Positions 61,207-64,000 of a DNA stretch of 64,000 bases are shown piece after piece. Source of the stretch: Empedobacter sedimenti. Lineage in GTDB: Bacteria; Bacteroidota; Bacteroidia; Flavobacteriales; Weeksellaceae. A program made the translations under genes and the position numbers. Below the pieces are notes generated by a model. That model was not told where the DNA came from. It made no database searches and saw nothing but the letters and a program-made list of their open reading frames with translations. Within the stretch, counting starts at the first letter, position 1. Each line of letters begins with the position of its first letter. The stretch is from NCBI RefSeq assembly GCF_030005555.1, contig NZ_JASCQG010000006.1:1-64000 (forward strand), written 5' to 3'.

Positions 61207-62248
61207 AATACAATTTATATTACTAGTTGTAGTCTGTATTTTATTTGGATTATTTTTTCCATCTATTTTACCAGAAAAATTTTATTTTGATGCAAAACAT
61301 ATTATTACAGATCCTTATAATGAAAAAGGTCTATTAGGAAGTTATCCGTTTACCATGTTTTTTTATTGGATAACGGGTTTAGGCAAATTACCTTTCGGGT
61401 TAGTTGCTCTAATTCAATTACCTTTTTTGTTTTTATTACTTTGGATTATTGGAATCCCTAATAAGTTTGCTCAGTTTAATATTAAAAACCTACTTATCTA
61501 TTTATCCTTTATTATGGTTGTTATTTTTATAGGTCAGCCATCAAAAGAGTTTATTACATTTATTTTTGCCGCAATAATAGTCTATATTTTTCAATACAAA
61601 CACTTTTCATTAGGTGTTTCCATCTTATTTTCAACGCTATTTTTTATCGTTTTCGGAGGTTTTTTCCGACCATATTTTGCCTTTATACCTTTTGTCGCAT
61701 TTGCTATTTATTTAATAACTCAGATTAGGTTTACGAATCGTTGGATTTTATCCTTAACGTTCGGTATTTTTACGATAATACTCTTTTCACTTGTTTATAA
61801 AATTGGAAAAGGAGAATATTTTTCTGAAATGTCTCGTGAATTTATCAATGAAATTAGAATAAATTCTGGAGACGAAAATGCAGATACTATGATTGTATCT
61901 CCAATACCTGTTACCAATTTTTTCACCGAAGCTTTTGCTACATTTTATGGTTTTGTTACGGTGAATTTTCCCGTTAATGCTCTGCGGTTTTTTTACAAAC
62001 CTCAAGTAATGGCCTTTGTTGTTTGGCAAATTTTATTGACTTGGATTGTGATTATTCGCTTCGGATATTTACTAAAAGCTTATCCCAATCAAAAGAAAGA
62101 TCTCTGGTTAATGTGTTTATTATTGGCTTATTTTATTAGTCAAGGTGTTTTTGAGCCAGATTTAGGTTCAGCTGTTCGTCATAAAATCGGGATTTTGCCG
62201 TTAATATATTATTTATTTTATTACGATGATTTCAAAAAAGAAGTTTGA
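61199..62248 (+). CDS. Multi-span membrane protein of the polysaccharide cluster
   Basis: 349 residues with about 9-10 membrane segments and a hydrophilic loop near 200-240 (GKGEYFSEMSREFINEIRINSGDENADTMIV). It has PSKEFITFIFAAIIVYIFQY and GGFFRPYFAF, which recall EpsG/Wzy-type proteins. A role in polymerisation or export of the polysaccharide is inferred from position; the family is not certain. Overlaps both neighbours (8 and 23 bases). Confidence 0.65.
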   Translation: MNKIQFILLVVVCILFGLFFPSILPEKFYFDAKHIITDPYNEKGLLGSYPFTMFFYWITGLGKLPFGLVALIQLPFLFLLLWIIGIPNKFAQFNIKNLLIYLSFIMVVIFIGQPSKEFITFIFAAIIVYIFQYKHFSLGVSILFSTLFFIVFGGFFRPYFAFIPFVAFAIYLITQIRFTNRWILSLTFGIFTIILFSLVYKIGKGEYFSEMSREFINEIRINSGDENADTMIVSPIPVTNFFTEAFATFYGFVTVNFPVNALRFFYKPQVMAFVVWQILLTWIVIIRFGYLLKAYPNQKKDLWLMCLLLAYFISQGVFEPDLGSAVRHKIGILPLIYYLFYYDDFKKEV

Positions 62249-63497
62249 TGTAATCAACAACATCTTAATAGTTAGTGTATTATCAACGATTTTTTTTCGC
62301 CCAATTTGTACGATACTTATCTTTGTTTATGCACTTTTTAATCTAGTTAATTTAAAACATCTAAAATTTGAGAAGAAAATTCTTCCTTATTTTTTTGTGT
62401 TGATTATTCCATTCGCTTTAGAAATTATTTTTCTTTGGAATAATATTGGAGCCTCAAATCTCTTTAAACCAATAGAAAAAGTATTGTCTTTCCTTATTTT
62501 TCCTTTGTTTATACTACTAAGTTACAAAAGCTACAATTTGTATAAAATAGCAGATTATTACCGAAAAATCACGACAGTTTTAATTATCTTTTTAATGATT
62601 CGTTTCGTAATTATTGCGCCAGATTTTGTAGCAAAGTATTTGAATGGAAATGATCTTTGGGAAATGGGGTATGTTTTTACAAACAGTTTTGGTAATCATG
62701 CACCAGGTGTTAATATGAAAGTTGCTTTTTTAGTCATATTAAATCTATATTTTGCGTTAACTCAGTTTCCATCCAAAAAAGTAGCGAACTTTTTGTATTT
62801 AACAGGAAGTATAATCGCTTTATTAATCATTAATACAAGACTTTCTTTGGGAAGTTGTATAGTTTGTTGCTTATGTTTATTTATTGCTTTTGCTGTGAAA
62901 AAGTATAAAGCAAAAGCTGTTTATTTTGTTGGAATTTTCACGGTTTTGATTGGAGTAATTCTAGCTGTTTTTTTTACTGTTAATCCGTATATGAAGGAAA
63001 AGTATACTAAAGTAACTTTTGCCAATATGGATAAAATTGGGAAATTAGATGAGGTCGAAAATCCAGATGGCGTATTACACAATGCATTGGTAACAAGAGT
63101 TACAATTTGGAAAACTGCTATTGAATTGGGAAATAAAGAAGCTATTTTTGGATATGGTTCTGCCAAAGCAAAAGATGAGTTGTTTCGTTATTATGAAGAA
63201 ACGAATCAACAATTTTTAACAAAATATCAATTTCCAGTTCATAATCAGTTTATTGATTATTATTTGAGGTTTGGAATAATAGGATTTATGGCGTTGCTTT
63301 ATTTTTTTGGAGATGTTTTCAGAATTTCAATTCTATCTAAAAATGCTATTGCATTTTGTTTTACTCTCAATTTTTTCTTCTCAAATTTATTTGATGATTT
63401 TCTCCTGCGTTTTGATGGAATAGTCTTTTGTACAGTATTTATATCGTTGTTTTACGCTTATTATTTAGTTCATTTAAAGAAGAATAAATTTGGATAA
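62226..63497 (+). CDS. O-antigen ligase / polymerase-like membrane protein
   Basis: 423 residues with about 10-12 membrane segments and one large periplasmic loop (about 250-345). This carries RVTIWKTAIELGNKEAIFGYGSAKAKDELFRYYEE and FPVHNQFIDYYLRFGIIG, the W-x-x-A...G-x-G...H-N pattern of the Wzy_C/O-antigen ligase family. It attaches or polymerises polysaccharide at the periplasmic face. Last rightward gene of the cluster; its final 59 bases overlap the end of the opposite-strand glycosyltransferase. Confidence 0.87.
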   Translation: MISKKKFDVINNILIVSVLSTIFFRPICTILIFVYALFNLVNLKHLKFEKKILPYFFVLIIPFALEIIFLWNNIGASNLFKPIEKVLSFLIFPLFILLSYKSYNLYKIADYYRKITTVLIIFLMIRFVIIAPDFVAKYLNGNDLWEMGYVFTNSFGNHAPGVNMKVAFLVILNLYFALTQFPSKKVANFLYLTGSIIALLIINTRLSLGSCIVCCLCLFIAFAVKKYKAKAVYFVGIFTVLIGVILAVFFTVNPYMKEKYTKVTFANMDKIGKLDEVENPDGVLHNALVTRVTIWKTAIELGNKEAIFGYGSAKAKDELFRYYEETNQQFLTKYQFPVHNQFIDYYLRFGIIGFMALLYFFGDVFRISILSKNAIAFCFTLNFFFSNLFDDFLLRFDGIVFCTVFISLFYAYYLVHLKKNKFG

Positions 63498-64000
63498 GCG
63501 AGTTGAAGTTTTTTTCGTTATCGAATTTGCTTTTGCAAATTTCAAAAGCATTTTCGCCCATTTCAAATCGTGTTTTTTCATTTTCAAGTTGTTTGAAATA
63601 AGGTTTTAATTCTTCAATATTTTCAAACAAAAAACCATTTACACCATGTACTACAATATCTTTGTTTCCAATGATATTGGTTGCAACAATTGGTTTTCGG
63701 AACGCCAAAGCTTCAAGTAAAGCGATAGGCAAACCTTCCCATAGCGAAGTTTGCAAAATAGCATCTATTCTATTCAATTGTTCGTAAACTTCGTCGCTGT
63801 TAAACATCCAACCAGTAATTTCTATATTTGGAGCAGTAATCTGAGCATTTAAGTCACCATCACCAATCCATATAAAATTATAATCAGGAAATCGAAGGGC
63901 AATTTCATTGAATAGAGTAGGATTTCTGGCAAATGTAATACGACCAACAAGTCCAAAAGTCAACGTTTTATTCGTAGATCCCTTGCTTTTTTTCTCTAAT
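63439..64000 (-). CDS. Glycosyltransferase family 4 (partial, cut by right edge)
   Basis: The frame stays open to the right edge, so the N-terminal part is missing; about 187 residues are visible. It contains the GT-B C-terminal domain: LTFGLVGRITFARNPTLFNEIA, IWIGDGDL, LQTSLWEGLPIALLEALAFRKPIVATNIIGNKDIV with the E-x7-E nucleotide-sugar motif, and a helical end. A TTG at 63963 is not the true start, because conserved sequence continues upstream. It ends inside the coding sequence of the convergent ligase gene. Confidence 0.88.
   Translation of the reverse strand, partial: LEKKSKGSTNKTLTFGLVGRITFARNPTLFNEIALRFPDYNFIWIGDGDLNAQITAPNIEITGWMFNSDEVYEQLNRIDAILQTSLWEGLPIALLEALAFRKPIVATNIIGNKDIVVHGVNGFLFENIEELKPYFKQLENEKTRFEMGENAFEICKSKFDNEKNFNSLIQIYSSLNELNNKRKTTI

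Overview
The window is low-GC DNA from a Bacteroidota chromosome, most likely class Flavobacteriia. A Weeksellaceae genus such as Empedobacter fits, but the genus is a guess. Supporting evidence: Bacteroidota-type promoters (TTTG, about 19 bp, TAnnTTTG), absence of Shine-Dalgarno sites, a MurF-Alr fusion, a separate atpD-atpC pair with a short epsilon subunit, two GLPGLI proteins, a complete Bat aerotolerance operon, LytTR/His_kinase signalling and a lipocalin/OmpA lipoprotein pair. No tRNA, rRNA body, CRISPR array, transposase or prophage gene was seen.

Layout. 1-930 is non-coding: three tandem leftward promoters at the left edge (probably for an rRNA operon outside the window) and several small palindromic repeats. 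0.9-5.6 kb carries metY-metX behind a Cys-ending leader peptide, then atpD-atpC. 5.8-8.7 kb carries two GLPGLI proteins, a small Cys-containing secreted protein and ribF. 8.7-17.4 kb carries an ECF sigma factor with its membrane partner, asd, a bacilliredoxin, rnpA, a MarC protein, and a TPR protein / 21-residue micropeptide / histidine kinase / response regulator operon. 17.5-25.0 kb is the operon moxR-DUF58-DUF4381-like-batA-batB-batC-batD. 25.2-28.8 kb carries a secreted protein and an ABC ATPase with a large membrane partner.

28.8-33.9 kb carries pgk, rpiB and asnA separated by long AT-rich spacers. These spacers hold a perfect DnaA-box sequence and three exact copies of a 13-mer. 33.9-47.1 kb is mainly housekeeping: rnr, LysE, a phosphatase, a GT9 glycosyltransferase, a CPA2 antiporter, SufE, a lipid kinase, a 2-hydroxyacid dehydrogenase, pirin and envelope lipoproteins. 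47.3-55.9 kb carries a methyltransferase, mnmG, ybeY, a patatin/outer-membrane protein, murF-alr and tdk. Two parS-like 16-mers flank mnmG, suggesting this part of the chromosome lies near the replication origin. 56.1-64.0 kb is a surface polysaccharide cluster: flippase, GT2 enzymes, a Wzz-like protein, polymerase/ligase-like membrane proteins, and a GT4 enzyme cut by the right edge.

Most notable observations: (1) a 32-codon leader peptide ending Arg-Met-Cys-Ser-Cys before metY; (2) two parS-like sites around mnmG plus an AT-rich spacer with a perfect DnaA box about 18 kb away; (3) a 21-residue hydrophobic micropeptide coupled by an ATGA overlap between a TPR protein and a histidine kinase that is itself fused to a 2TM domain; (4) three more single-membrane-span proteins of 39-50 residues; (5) triplicated promoters at the left edge. 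Function calls are from reading the sequence and general family knowledge; no searches were run.
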